Shown: piece by piece, positions 44,106-53,318 of the stretch
How the letters are laid out: each line of letters opens with the position of its first letter
Numbering within the stretch: the first letter of the stretch is position 1
Source of the DNA: Elioraea sp051860475
GTDB lineage: Bacteria; Pseudomonadota; Alphaproteobacteria; Acetobacterales; Acetobacteraceae
Direction: 5' to 3'
DNA length: 64,000 nucleotides
NCBI RefSeq assembly: GCF_051860475.1
Contig: NZ_JBHYDW010000007.1
Location: forward strand, 1 to 64,000
Made by a program: the position numbers and the translations under genes
The notes under the pieces: generated by a model
Database searches by the model: none
Told to the model about the DNA's origin: nothing
The model's input: only the letters and a program-made list of their open reading frames with translations

Positions 44106-45709
44106 CTCTGCTCCCAACCTCGGTCGATCCGCGTGCGGAGGATTTCCGCGCCAACGAGGCCGTGAACCGCGCCCTGGTGGCCGAACTGGGGGCGCGGCTC
44201 GCGGCGGCAGGCGCGGGCGGGCCAGCAGCTTCGCGCGAGCGTCACCTCTCGCGCGGCAAGCTGTTGCCGCGCGAGCGGGTCGAGCGACTGATCGATCCCG
44301 GCGCGCCGTTCCTCGAGCTCTCCCCGCTCGCCGCCTACGGGCTCTATGGCGGCGAGATCAACGCTGCCGGCATCATCACCGGCGTGGGTCGCGTGGCGGG
44401 GCGCGAGTGCGTGGTCGTCGCCAACGACGCCACCGTCCAGGGCGGCACCTACTTCCCGGTGACGGTGAAGAAGCACCTGCGCGCGCAGGAGATCGCTCAG
44501 GCGAATCGCCTGCCGTGCCTCTACCTGGTGGACAGCGGCGGCGCGAATCTGCCGAACCAGGACGAGATCTTCCCTGACCGCGATCACTTCGGCCGCATCT
44601 TCTACAACCAGGCGCAGATGTCGTCGCTCGGCATCGCGCAGATCGCCGTGGTGATGGGCAGCTGTACCGCAGGCGGCGCCTATGTGCCGGCAATGAGCGA
44701 CGAGAGCGTGATCGTCAAGGAGCAGGGTACGATCTTCCTTGGCGGGCCCCCGCTGGTGAAGGCCGCCACCGGCGAGGTCGTCACGGCGGAAGAGCTGGGC
44801 GGCGCGGACGTGCACACGCGCCTCTCCGGTGTGGCCGACCACATGGCCAACGACGATGCGCATGCGCTGGCGCTGGCCCGGCGGATCGTCTCGCGGCTCA
44901 ACACGCGCAAGACCATGCCCGTGGCGGTGCGCGAGCCCGCACCCCCGCGCTACGACCCCGAGGAGCTCTACGGGATCATTCCTGCCGACGTGCGCACGCC
45001 CTACGAGGTTCGCGAGGTCATCGCGCGCATCGTCGATGGCTCGGAGCTCGACGAGTTCAAGCCGCGCTACGGCACGACCATCGTCTGCGGGTTCGCGCGC
45101 ATCTGGGGCTATCCCGCCGGCATCGTCGCCAACAGCGGCATCCTGTTCTCCGAGTCCTCACTCAAGGCCGCGCACTTCGTCGAGCTCTGCAGCCAGCGCG
45201 GCGTCCCGCTGGTGTTCCTGCAGAACATCGCCGGCTTCATGGTCGGCAAGACCTACGAGAACCGCGGCATCGCCAAGGACGGGGCGAAGCTGGTCACCGC
45301 GGTCGCCACCACATCGGTGCCCAAGTTCACCGTGCTGATCGGCGGCTCGTTCGGCGCCGGCAACTACGGCATGTGCGGCCGCGCCTACTCGCCGCGCTTC
45401 CTGTTCACCTGGCCGAACAGCCGCATCTCGGTGATGGGCGGCGAGCAGGCCGCGACCGTGCTCGCCACCATTCGCCGCGACAACCTCGCCCGCCAGGGCA
45501 AGGCGTGGCCCGCCGAGGCGGAGGAGGCGTTCAAGGCGCCGATCCGCGACAAGTACGAGCGCGAGGGTGATCCCTACTACGCCACCGCGCGGCTCTGGGA
45601 CGACGGCATCATCGAGCCCGCGCGCACGCGCGATGTGCTTGGGCTCGCGATCTCCGCCGCGCTCAACGCGCCGATCGAGCCGACGCGGTTCGGCGTGTTC
45701 CGGATGTGA
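44102..45709 (+). CDS. mccB: Methylcrotonyl-CoA carboxylase, carboxyltransferase (beta) subunit
   Basis: 535 residues from the GTG at 44102, the normal MccB length. Crotonase-like carboxyltransferase motifs: ERHLSRGKLLPRERVERLID, YLVDSGGANLPNQDEIFPDR, VMGSCTAGGAYVPAMSDES, and in the C-terminal half GSFGAGNYGMCGRAYSPRF. The oxyanion Gly-rich loops are intact. It transfers carboxylate from biotin to 3-methylcrotonyl-CoA, giving 3-methylglutaconyl-CoA. Overlaps ivd and mccA at both ends, so the three are translationally coupled. Confidence 0.93.
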   Translation: MTLLPTSVDPRAEDFRANEAVNRALVAELGARLAAAGAGGPAASRERHLSRGKLLPRERVERLIDPGAPFLELSPLAAYGLYGGEINAAGIITGVGRVAGRECVVVANDATVQGGTYFPVTVKKHLRAQEIAQANRLPCLYLVDSGGANLPNQDEIFPDRDHFGRIFYNQAQMSSLGIAQIAVVMGSCTAGGAYVPAMSDESVIVKEQGTIFLGGPPLVKAATGEVVTAEELGGADVHTRLSGVADHMANDDAHALALARRIVSRLNTRKTMPVAVREPAPPRYDPEELYGIIPADVRTPYEVREVIARIVDGSELDEFKPRYGTTIVCGFARIWGYPAGIVANSGILFSESSLKAAHFVELCSQRGVPLVFLQNIAGFMVGKTYENRGIAKDGAKLVTAVATTSVPKFTVLIGGSFGAGNYGMCGRAYSPRFLFTWPNSRISVMGGEQAATVLATIRRDNLARQGKAWPAEAEEAFKAPIRDKYEREGDPYYATARLWDDGIIEPARTRDVLGLAISAALNAPIEPTRFGVFRM

Positions 45710-47742
45710 GCGCGATGTTCCGCTCGCTGCTCGTCGCCAACCGGGGCGAGATCGCCTGCCGCATCTTTCGCACCGCGCGGCGCATGGGGCTGCGCTGCAT
45801 CGCCGTCTATTCCGAGGCGGATGCGCATGCGCTGCATGTCGAGCTCGCCGACGAAGCCTATCCGATCGGGCCTCCGCCCGCCGCATCGAGCTATCTCCGC
45901 ATCGACCGCATCCTCGATGCGGCGAGGCAGGCCGGCGCAGAGGCGATCCATCCGGGCTACGGCTTCCTCGCCGAGACTGCCGACTTCGCCGAGGCGTGCG
46001 AACAGGCCGGCATCGTCTTCGTCGGCCCGCCGGCCCCGGCGATCCGCGCGATGGGATCCAAGGCCGCGGCCAAGGCGCTGATGGCCGAGGCGGGCGTTCC
46101 GTTGGTGCCCGGCTATCACGGCGACGCCCAGGACGACGCGCGGCTTTCCGCCGAGGCCGAGCGCATCGGCTATCCCGTGCTGATCAAGGCGAGTGCGGGC
46201 GGCGGCGGGCGCGGCATGCACATCGTCGAACGCGCTGCCGACTTCAGCGATGCGCTCGCCGCCGCGCGCCGCGTCGCCAAGGCCGCGTTCGGCGATGACC
46301 GCGTATTGCTCGAACGATATCTGCGCCGGCCGCGCCACATCGAGGTGCAGGTGCTGGGCGATGCGCACGGCACGATTCTCGACCTCTCCACGCGCGACTG
46401 CTCGGTGCAGCGCCGCTACCAGAAGGTGGTGGAGGAGGCACCCGCGCCCGACCTGCCCGACGCAGTGCGCACGGCCCTCGCCGAGGCCGCGGTCGATGCG
46501 GCGCGCGCTGTGGGCTACCGCAACGCCGGCACGGTCGAGTTCATCGCGGAAGACGACGCGTTCTACTTCATGGAAATGAACACGCGGCTTCAGGTCGAGC
46601 ATCCGGTGACCGAGCTGATCACCGGCCTCGACCTGGTGGAGTGGCAGCTCCGCATCGCCGCCGGCGAGGCGCTGCCGTTCCGCGAACCGCCGCCGGTCGC
46701 CGGCCACGCCGTCGAGGCGCGGCTCTGCGCCGAGGACCCCACGCTTGACTGGCGCCCCGCGGTGGGCCGGCTCGACCGCTTCCTCCTGCCCGACGATGCG
46801 GTCGGCGTGCGTATCGACACCGGCGTGCGCGAGGGCGACACGATCACCCCGTTCTACGACTCGATGATCGCCAAGGTGATTGCACACGGCGAGGACCGTG
46901 CCGCCGCGCTGCGCCGTCTTGGCTTGGCCCTCGCCGCGATCCGCATTGACGGGGTCACGACCAATCTCGATCTGCTACGCCGGATCGTCGGCCACCCGTC
47001 CTTCCGCGCCGGCGACCTCTCCACCGGCTTCATCGCCGCGCATGCCGACGACCTGCTCGCCGCGCCGCGTCCAGTACCGGACCGCGCGCTGATCGCGGCC
47101 TCGGCCGCGCTGTTGCTGGACGAGCAGGACCGTGCCGAGCGCTTCGCGCGCGAGTCGGGCGACCCGCATTCGCCCTGGAACAGGCGCGATGGCTGGCGCC
47201 TGCACGGTGTGGCGTCTGCCGAGACGGAGCTGATCCAGGACGGTGTCGCGCGCCGCGTGCGCGCCGAGTACGGCGCGGGGGCGTGGACGTTGCGCTTCGC
47301 CACGGAAACCGGCGAGGCGGTCGCGCTCGACCTGCGCGCCAGGCGCGGGCTCGACCACGACTCCCTGTTGCTCGACGTCGATGGCGTACGCACGCGCGCC
47401 ACTGTCCGACGCTACGGCGACGACATCGTCGTCACGCTCTCGGGCGCGGAGCCGGCGAGCGCAACGCTGACCGTGTCCCAGCGGCTCGGCACGGCGGCCG
47501 CGGCGCTTGCGGCCTCGGGGTCGGTCGCCGCGCCTATCCCCGGGCGCGTCGTCAAGGTGATGGTCGAGGCCGGGCAGGAGGTCGCGCGCGGCGAGGCGCT
47601 GGTGATCCTGGAGGCGATGAAGACCGAGCTGCGGATTGCCGCGCCGACCGATGGCACCGTCGTACGCGTCTGCGTGCAGGCGGGTGATCTGGTGTCGGAG
47701 GGGACAGAACTGGCCTTTGTTGAGGCGGAGGCCGGCCGATGA
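45706..47742 (+). CDS. mccA: Methylcrotonyl-CoA carboxylase, biotin carboxylase/BCCP (alpha) subunit
   Basis: 678 residues from the GTG at 45706 (overlapping the mccB stop) or 675 from the ATG at 45715. Biotin carboxylase domain: LLVANRGEIACRIFRTARRM, ASAGGGGRGMHIV (ATP loop), FIAEDDAFYFMEMNTRLQVEH. The C-terminal biotinyl domain has EAMKTEL with biotin-Lys about residue 639, 39 residues from the end. The usual following genes for methylglutaconyl-CoA hydratase and HMG-CoA lyase are not here; a minus-strand gene follows at once. Confidence 0.93.
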   Translation: MSAMFRSLLVANRGEIACRIFRTARRMGLRCIAVYSEADAHALHVELADEAYPIGPPPAASSYLRIDRILDAARQAGAEAIHPGYGFLAETADFAEACEQAGIVFVGPPAPAIRAMGSKAAAKALMAEAGVPLVPGYHGDAQDDARLSAEAERIGYPVLIKASAGGGGRGMHIVERAADFSDALAAARRVAKAAFGDDRVLLERYLRRPRHIEVQVLGDAHGTILDLSTRDCSVQRRYQKVVEEAPAPDLPDAVRTALAEAAVDAARAVGYRNAGTVEFIAEDDAFYFMEMNTRLQVEHPVTELITGLDLVEWQLRIAAGEALPFREPPPVAGHAVEARLCAEDPTLDWRPAVGRLDRFLLPDDAVGVRIDTGVREGDTITPFYDSMIAKVIAHGEDRAAALRRLGLALAAIRIDGVTTNLDLLRRIVGHPSFRAGDLSTGFIAAHADDLLAAPRPVPDRALIAASAALLLDEQDRAERFARESGDPHSPWNRRDGWRLHGVASAETELIQDGVARRVRAEYGAGAWTLRFATETGEAVALDLRARRGLDHDSLLLDVDGVRTRATVRRYGDDIVVTLSGAEPASATLTVSQRLGTAAAALAASGSVAAPIPGRVVKVMVEAGQEVARGEALVILEAMKTELRIAAPTDGTVVRVCVQAGDLVSEGTELAFVEAEAGR

Positions 47743-47751
47743 CGGCTGCAC

Positions 47752-48141
47752 TCAGCGTTGCGGCAGCGTCCGATCGACCTTGGCGAACACGCGCCGGGCG
47801 TGCGCACAGACGTGGCCGTCCGACGGGTGGTCCGCCCTGTCCACCCCGACGATGCGTCTGCGATACTGCGGGTGATGGCGGTCGATGTGCCGCACCAGTT
47901 CCTGCTTCGTGTCGCCCGGGCCGGTGATCAGCCGCCCCTGGGCGCCGGACATCGCCTCGACCACCTCATGCAGGAACCCGTCATCGGCATGCTGATGCTC
48001 GCGCGACCTGCTGCCGTGGGTACTGATATGCCGATCGGGCGCGCGGCCCGTCACGGTGATCCTCTCGGCCTCGGTCTCGGTGACGTGGAACGCCTTGGCC
48101 GCGTGCTGATCCAACCAGACGACGGCGTGGTGGTGACTCAT
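47752..48141 (-). CDS. 'Translational machinery protein' family small protein (release-factor eRF1-domain-like)
   Basis: A 129-residue cytosolic protein. It starts HHAVVWLDQHAAKAFHV and contains LHEVVEAMSGAQGRLITGPG-like sequence followed by KQELVRHIDRHHPQ and VGVDRADHPSDG, which are hallmarks of a family usually annotated as translational machinery protein and related in fold to the bacterial archaeo-eukaryotic release-factor group. Biological role is not established. It ends 10 bases from the convergent mccA stop and is likely co-transcribed with the small gene upstream. Confidence 0.72.
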   Translation of the reverse strand: MSHHHAVVWLDQHAAKAFHVTETEAERITVTGRAPDRHISTHGSRSREHQHADDGFLHEVVEAMSGAQGRLITGPGDTKQELVRHIDRHHPQYRRRIVGVDRADHPSDGHVCAHARRVFAKVDRTLPQR

Positions 48142-48172
48142 GTCCGCTCCTGAAGGGTGCCGTGCAGGCGGG

Positions 48173-48532
48173 TCAGCGCACGCTGACGATCCGGAACACG
48201 AGTGCGTCGCCGTCGGTCTCGCGCACCGTCACGTACTCGCCGGGGCGGAAGACGTGGCCGTCGAGCTTGAACAGCGGTTCGTCGTCGGCCTCGCCCGGCT
48301 CGTAGGAGAACGCCCAGCCATGGCGGCCGTGGATCAGCGCGCCATGCTTGTCGGGTTCGTCGAGCCAGAAGCGGCGCACCGTGCATTCGGCGCGGCGCTG
48401 CCGCCACGTCTCGACATCGAGATGCCCGTCGGGTGTCAACGGCACGTGCAGCTCATAGCCGCGCGCGTTCGACCCCTCCGGAAACCCCGGGTTGCGCGCG
48501 AGCAGCATCTGGACCGTGTAGAGCCGTGGCAT
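48173..48532 (-). CDS. Hypothetical protein, 119 residues
   Basis: The start at 48532 is set by GGAGG five bases upstream; the longer frame adds non-protein-like sequence. The protein begins MPRLYTVQMLLARNPGFPEG and has a small beta-rich look (YELHVPLTPDGHLD, FKLDGHVFRPGEYVTVRE). No signal peptide or known domain. It precedes the translational-machinery-like gene by 31 bases on the same strand. Function unknown. Confidence 0.65.
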   Translation of the reverse strand: MPRLYTVQMLLARNPGFPEGSNARGYELHVPLTPDGHLDVETWRQRRAECTVRRFWLDEPDKHGALIHGRHGWAFSYEPGEADDEPLFKLDGHVFRPGEYVTVRETDGDALVFRIVSVR

Positions 48533-48680
48533 GCCATCCTCCGAGAGGCATGATCGTCCAGCGCCGAAGCGGAGTCCAATGATCTGCGTCAAGGCCGCTG
48601 AACCGCCCTACCCGTCCTGGTGCCGCCCGCCCGCGTGACCTAACGTCGCAGCGAGCCCTCCGACCGCGCAGGATTCCCCG

Positions 48681-50336
48681 ATGGCCGAGATCGACCCCGT
48701 CACCGTATCCGTCGTGCAGCACCGCCTGCATGCGATCGTCGAGGAGATGGGCGAGGCGATGCTCCGCACCTCGTACTCCCAGATCCTGAACTCGAGCCGC
48801 GACTTCTCCACCGCGCTCAGCGATCCGGAAGGCCGACTGGTCGCGCAGGCCGAACATGTGCCGATCCATGTCGGGGCGCTGCCCTGGGCGGTGCGCTCCG
48901 TGCACGACTATTTCCGGGGCCGCATCCATCTGGGCGACGTGTTCCTGCTGAACGATCCGTACCGCGGCGGCAACCACCTGCCCGACCTGACCGCCTTCGT
49001 GCCGGTATTCGATGGCGACAGGCTCGCCTTCTGGGCGATCAACCGCTCGCACCAGAGCGATATCGGCGGCGCGACCCACGGCGCCTACAATCCGGGTGCG
49101 AAAGAGATCTGGCAGGAGGGCATCCGCGTCCCGCCGCTCAGGCTCTACGAGCGCGGGGAGCTCCGCGATGACGTCCATGAGCTGCTCGTGCTCAATGTTC
49201 GACACCCACGTGATTTCCGCGGCGACCTTGCGGCGATGATCGGCTCGGCGCGCGTGGGTGAGCGGCGGCTGAAGGCGCTGCTCGCCGAGTTCGGCTCGGC
49301 GACCACCCACGCGGCGATCGAGGCGGTGCTGGACGGCGCCGAGCGCCAGGTGCGCGCGGTGATCGCGTCCTGGCCCGACGGCGTCTATTACGGCGAGGCG
49401 ATGATCGACGATGACGGCCATCGCTTCCGCGACATCCACATCCGCGCCAAGGTGACCAAGCGCGGCAGCGATCTCGACGTGGACCTGACCGACAGCCACG
49501 AGGAGGTCGATGGCTTCATCAACTCCTCCTACCCCAACACCTACTCGGCCGTGGTCGTGGCGCTGTCCTACCTGATCGATCCGGGAACGCCGAAGAACGA
49601 CGGCGCGTTCCGCCCTGTCAAGCTGATCACCCGCGAGGGCACGATCGTGCACCCGCGGCCGGGCAAGCCCGTCACGCTCTGCACGAACTGCTGCGGCCAG
49701 GAGATCCTCGAAGCGGTGATCAAGGCGCTCGCTCCCGCCTGCCCCGACCGTGCCATGGCCGGCTGGGGGCGGCGCTTCCGCATCGCCATCCAGGGGGTCG
49801 ATCCGCGCACGCAGCGCGCCTTCATCTGGCACCTGTTCCAGGCACGGCCCGGCGGCGGCGCCTCGCCGGCTGGGGACGGCTGGCCCGGCGCGGGCGAGTG
49901 GCAGGCCGCGGGCGGGATCAAGTTCGGCAGCCTGGAAGTGGCCGAGGTGCGCTTCCCGCTGTTCTTCCGCCGTCACGAGTTCCGCCCCGATTCGGGCGGC
50001 GACGGCACGTACCGGGGTGGTCCGGGCGGAGATCTCGAATTCGCGGTCGAAGTGGCCGAGCCCGCTGTCGCCAACACGGCCGGCGACGGCGTGACGTACG
50101 GCGCCTGCGGCATCCGGGGCGGGCTCGACGGCGCACCGCACCATTACGTGCTGCGCTCCGTGGGCTGCGAGGATCGTCCGCTCAAGACCAAGGAGGTCGG
50201 GATCGTCATCCGTCCGGGCGACGTGATCGCGGCGAAGTCAGGCGGCGGTGGCGGCTGGGGCGATCCGGCGGATCGCAGCGCGGAGGCGCGCGTGCGCGAC
50301 CATGCGCTGGGTTTCGTCACTGGCGAGACGCGCTGA
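48681..50336 (+). CDS. hyuB: Hydantoinase B / oxoprolinase family subunit
   Basis: A 551-residue HyuB protein of normal length: DPVTVSVVQHRLHAIVEEMG at the start, LNDPYRGGNHLPDLTAFVPVF and WAINRSHQSDIGG with likely metal-binding His/Asp, the C-terminal GGDGTYRGGPGGDLEF and IRPGDVIAAKSGGGGGWGDP. With HyuA it forms an ATP-dependent cyclic-amide hydrolase (hydantoin or 5-oxoproline) or a related carboxylase. Three bases before hyuA. Confidence 0.9.
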   Translation: MAEIDPVTVSVVQHRLHAIVEEMGEAMLRTSYSQILNSSRDFSTALSDPEGRLVAQAEHVPIHVGALPWAVRSVHDYFRGRIHLGDVFLLNDPYRGGNHLPDLTAFVPVFDGDRLAFWAINRSHQSDIGGATHGAYNPGAKEIWQEGIRVPPLRLYERGELRDDVHELLVLNVRHPRDFRGDLAAMIGSARVGERRLKALLAEFGSATTHAAIEAVLDGAERQVRAVIASWPDGVYYGEAMIDDDGHRFRDIHIRAKVTKRGSDLDVDLTDSHEEVDGFINSSYPNTYSAVVVALSYLIDPGTPKNDGAFRPVKLITREGTIVHPRPGKPVTLCTNCCGQEILEAVIKALAPACPDRAMAGWGRRFRIAIQGVDPRTQRAFIWHLFQARPGGGASPAGDGWPGAGEWQAAGGIKFGSLEVAEVRFPLFFRRHEFRPDSGGDGTYRGGPGGDLEFAVEVAEPAVANTAGDGVTYGACGIRGGLDGAPHHYVLRSVGCEDRPLKTKEVGIVIRPGDVIAAKSGGGGGWGDPADRSAEARVRDHALGFVTGETR

Positions 50337-50339
50337 GCC

Positions 50340-52406
50340 ATGGCCTGGACGATCGGCATTGATGTCGGCGGCACCTTCACCGACCTCGCCGCGGTGGATG
50401 ATGCGGGACGCGTGATCCACGCCAAATCGGCCTCCACGCCCGAGGATCAGTCCGTCGGCGTGATGGCGGGGCTTGCGCTGCTCGCCGAGGCGCTGGGAGC
50501 GGAACGAACGGCAATGCTCGCGGCAACCACGCGGATCGTGCACGGCACCACGGTGGCGACGAACGCGTTGCTGGAGCGCAAGGGCGCGCGCGTGGGCCTG
50601 CTCACGACTCGAGGCCATATCGACGTGCTGGAGATGCGCGAGGGGCTGAAGGACGACCGCTACAACCTGCGCGTCCCGCCGCCCGAGCCGCTGGTGCCGC
50701 GCGACCGGCGCATCGGCGTCGAGGAACGCATCCGCCATGACGGCCGCGTCGAGACCGCACTGAGCACGGCGTCGCTGTCGCAGGCGATCCATGCGCTGAA
50801 GGCGAAGCAGGTGGACGCGGTCGCGGCCTGCTACTTCCACAGCTACCGCGACCCGACCCACGAGCGCATGACCGCCGAGGCGGTGCGCACCGCCATGCCC
50901 GGCTGCTACGTCTCGCTCTCCTCGGATGTACTGCCGCAGATCAAGGAGTACGAGCGCACCTGCACCACGGTGGTGAACGCCTATGTCGGACCGGCGCTGC
51001 AACGCTATCTTGAGCGGCTGGAGACGCGGCTGCGCGAGGCAGGGTTCACGGGACCGCTGCTGGTCATCCAGTCGCATGGCGGAGTCGCGACGGTCTCGGA
51101 CGCGGTGCGGCTTGCAGCGGGCGCGGTGCTGTCCGGTCCCGCCGGCGGCGTTGCCGGGAGCCGCCATGTCGCGCGGCTGATCGGCCATGGCGACCTGATC
51201 CCCTTCGACATGGGCGGCACCAGCACCGACATCTCGCTGATCGCCGGCGGCGAGGCGGCAATCGCGTCGGACCGGAAGCTCGCCGGCCAGCGCGTCGGGC
51301 TGCAAAGTCTGGACATCGTCAGCATCGGCGCCGGCGGCGGTTCGATCGCGCGGGTGGACGCGGGTGGCGTGCTGCATGTCGGACCCGAGAGCGCGGGCGC
51401 GCTGCCCGGGCCCGCCTGCTATGGCCGGGGCGGCACCGTCGCGACCGTCACCGATGCCAATCTCGTGCTCGGCTATCTCGACGCGGCGAACTTCCTCGGC
51501 GGCCGGGCAACGCTCGACACGGAAGCCGCCACGCGGGCGGTCGATCACATCGCCGCGGCCCTCGATGTCGATCGCATGACCGCCGCCGAGGGAATCCACC
51601 GCGTCGTCAACACGCGGATGGCCGAGGGCGTGCGGCTTGTCTCGGTGCGGCGGGGGATCGATCCGCGACGCTTCGCGCTGCTGTCGTTCGGCGGTGCGGC
51701 CGGGCTGCACATCACCGAGATCGCGCGCCAGCTCGACCTCACCCGCGTGATCGTGCCGCGGCTCGCCGCCGTGCTGTCGGCCTGGGGCATGCTCGCCTCC
51801 GATCTGCGCTACGAGCTTGCGCGCACGCATATCGGCGATGCCAGCGGGCTCTCCGCGGAGGCGCTGCGGCGGATCTACCAGGAGATGGAGGACGAGGGCC
51901 GCGGCCGGCTGGCAGAGACCCGCTTCGAGGGGGAAGTGCGCGTGCACCGCTCGGCCGACATGCGCTACGGCGAGCAGATCTTCGAGATTCCGGTCGATCT
52001 GGACGGCATCGACTGGTCGGGTGGGGACCTCGTCCGGCAGATGGCCGAGGCGTTCCACACCCGTCACGAGGCGCTCTACACCTATGCGCTCAGGGATCAG
52101 GAGGCCGTGCTGGTGAATGCGCGCGTCGCGGTGATCGGTGTCTTGCTCGCGCTGCCCTCCGAGCCGCCGCGCCCGGCGACGGCCGCGTCCGCAGCGCGAT
52201 CGCGCCGTCGCGTGCATCTCGGCCTCTGGCGGGAGGTGCCAGTGTTCGAGTTCGACGCCCTCGCCGCCGGACAGACCGTGGCCGGACCGGCGATCGTCGA
52301 GTCCGGCACCACCACGGTGCTGCTGCGCGGGGGCGATCGCGCCGAGGTCACGCCGCTCGGCTGGCTCGACATCGCAGTGAGCGGCAGGCTGGACGCGCCC
52401 CGGTAG
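50340..52406 (+). CDS. hyuA: Hydantoinase A / oxoprolinase family subunit
   Basis: A 688-residue HyuA protein. The ASKHA-type nucleotide site GIDVGGTFTDLAAVDD is at residues 6-21; further markers are HGTTVATNALLERKGARVGL, SGPAGGVAGSRHVARL, PFDMGGTSTDISLI and FGGAAGLHITEIARQL. It provides the ATP-dependent activation of the ring or ketone substrate. Length matches the shorter N-methylhydantoinase type rather than full 5-oxoprolinase (about 1,280 in one chain). The convergent AraC gene ends two bases away. Confidence 0.9.
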   Translation: MAWTIGIDVGGTFTDLAAVDDAGRVIHAKSASTPEDQSVGVMAGLALLAEALGAERTAMLAATTRIVHGTTVATNALLERKGARVGLLTTRGHIDVLEMREGLKDDRYNLRVPPPEPLVPRDRRIGVEERIRHDGRVETALSTASLSQAIHALKAKQVDAVAACYFHSYRDPTHERMTAEAVRTAMPGCYVSLSSDVLPQIKEYERTCTTVVNAYVGPALQRYLERLETRLREAGFTGPLLVIQSHGGVATVSDAVRLAAGAVLSGPAGGVAGSRHVARLIGHGDLIPFDMGGTSTDISLIAGGEAAIASDRKLAGQRVGLQSLDIVSIGAGGGSIARVDAGGVLHVGPESAGALPGPACYGRGGTVATVTDANLVLGYLDAANFLGGRATLDTEAATRAVDHIAAALDVDRMTAAEGIHRVVNTRMAEGVRLVSVRRGIDPRRFALLSFGGAAGLHITEIARQLDLTRVIVPRLAAVLSAWGMLASDLRYELARTHIGDASGLSAEALRRIYQEMEDEGRGRLAETRFEGEVRVHRSADMRYGEQIFEIPVDLDGIDWSGGDLVRQMAEAFHTRHEALYTYALRDQEAVLVNARVAVIGVLLALPSEPPRPATAASAARSRRRVHLGLWREVPVFEFDALAAGQTVAGPAIVESGTTTVLLRGGDRAEVTPLGWLDIAVSGRLDAPR

Positions 52407-52408
52407 CC

Positions 52409-53233
52409 TCAGTCACACGCCCGCTTGCGCCAGGCGCGTGGCGTCAGCCCGGTGACGCGGCGGAAGCGGTGGTTGAAGGTCGAGAGGTCGTTGAACCCGG
52501 CGTCGAGCGCGATCGTCGCGATCGCGTCATCACTCCGGCGCAGGCGGAGCGCGGCGCGCTGCAGCCGCCTGAGCAGCACGAAGCGATACGGCGTCGTGCC
52601 GGTGACGGCGCGGAAGCAGCGCAGGAAGTGGAACGGGCTCATGGCTTCCGCGCGCGCGAGTTCCGCCAGCGAGACGGGCTCCGACGGGTCGGCCTCGATC
52701 CGGCGCAGGATCCGGCTGATCCGGCGCTCGTCGCGCAGGCTCGGCGCCGGCCCGGCGCGTGCGCTCTCGGCGAACGTGCCCAGCACCGTGGCAGCGAGCG
52801 CGACCGTCAGCTCCTCGAACGCCTCCGCCTCGCCCGCCTCGCGCGCGGCCTCGGCCGCCGCGACGATCGGCACCACGGCCTCAGCGGGCGGCAGGCATGG
52901 TGCAGCGAAGCGGGTCCGGCGTACGCCCTTCACCCCGGCCGCGACGTCCTCGACGAACTCGGCCGTCATCTGGAAGGACAGGCAGCGATCGCCGCGCCCG
53001 TGCTCGTGCCCGCAGCGATAGCACTGGCCGGGATTGCCGAGCAGCAGAGCGCCCGGCGCCATCACCGCCGAGCCGGCGCTCGACCGGTACTGGAAGGTGC
53101 CGGCGGTCACGGCCGAGATCGACGGCATGTCGTGCCGCTCCTCGGTGCTGCGGTCATGCGGGCCGGCGGTGCAGATCACGTCGAGGACGTGCCAGCCCGG
53201 GCCTGAGGCGAGGCGGCGCGCGGTGATGGACAT
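52409..53233 (-). CDS. AraC family transcriptional regulator with N-terminal Cys/His cluster
   Basis: 274 residues. The C-terminal 100 residues are a standard AraC double helix-turn-helix (LAELARAEAMSPFHFLRCFR, IATIALDAGFNDLSTFNHRF, TGLTPRAWR). The N-terminal cupin-like part carries Cys71, Cys74, His76, His78 and Cys84 (QCYRCGHEHGRGDRC), a tight set that could bind a metal. It is divergent from the small gene pair at 53319-54220 and convergent with hyuA; the likely target is the divergent promoter at 53234-53318. Confidence 0.85.
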   Translation of the reverse strand: MSITARRLASGPGWHVLDVICTAGPHDRSTEERHDMPSISAVTAGTFQYRSSAGSAVMAPGALLLGNPGQCYRCGHEHGRGDRCLSFQMTAEFVEDVAAGVKGVRRTRFAAPCLPPAEAVVPIVAAAEAAREAGEAEAFEELTVALAATVLGTFAESARAGPAPSLRDERRISRILRRIEADPSEPVSLAELARAEAMSPFHFLRCFRAVTGTTPYRFVLLRRLQRAALRLRRSDDAIATIALDAGFNDLSTFNHRFRRVTGLTPRAWRKRACD

Positions 53234-53318
53234 GCGAACAGGATAGCAACTTTCCCCAAGAACCGCTGCCCCGCCGGGTCTACAGCCTTGGCTCCCGACA
53301 CCGGCAACGGATACGACG

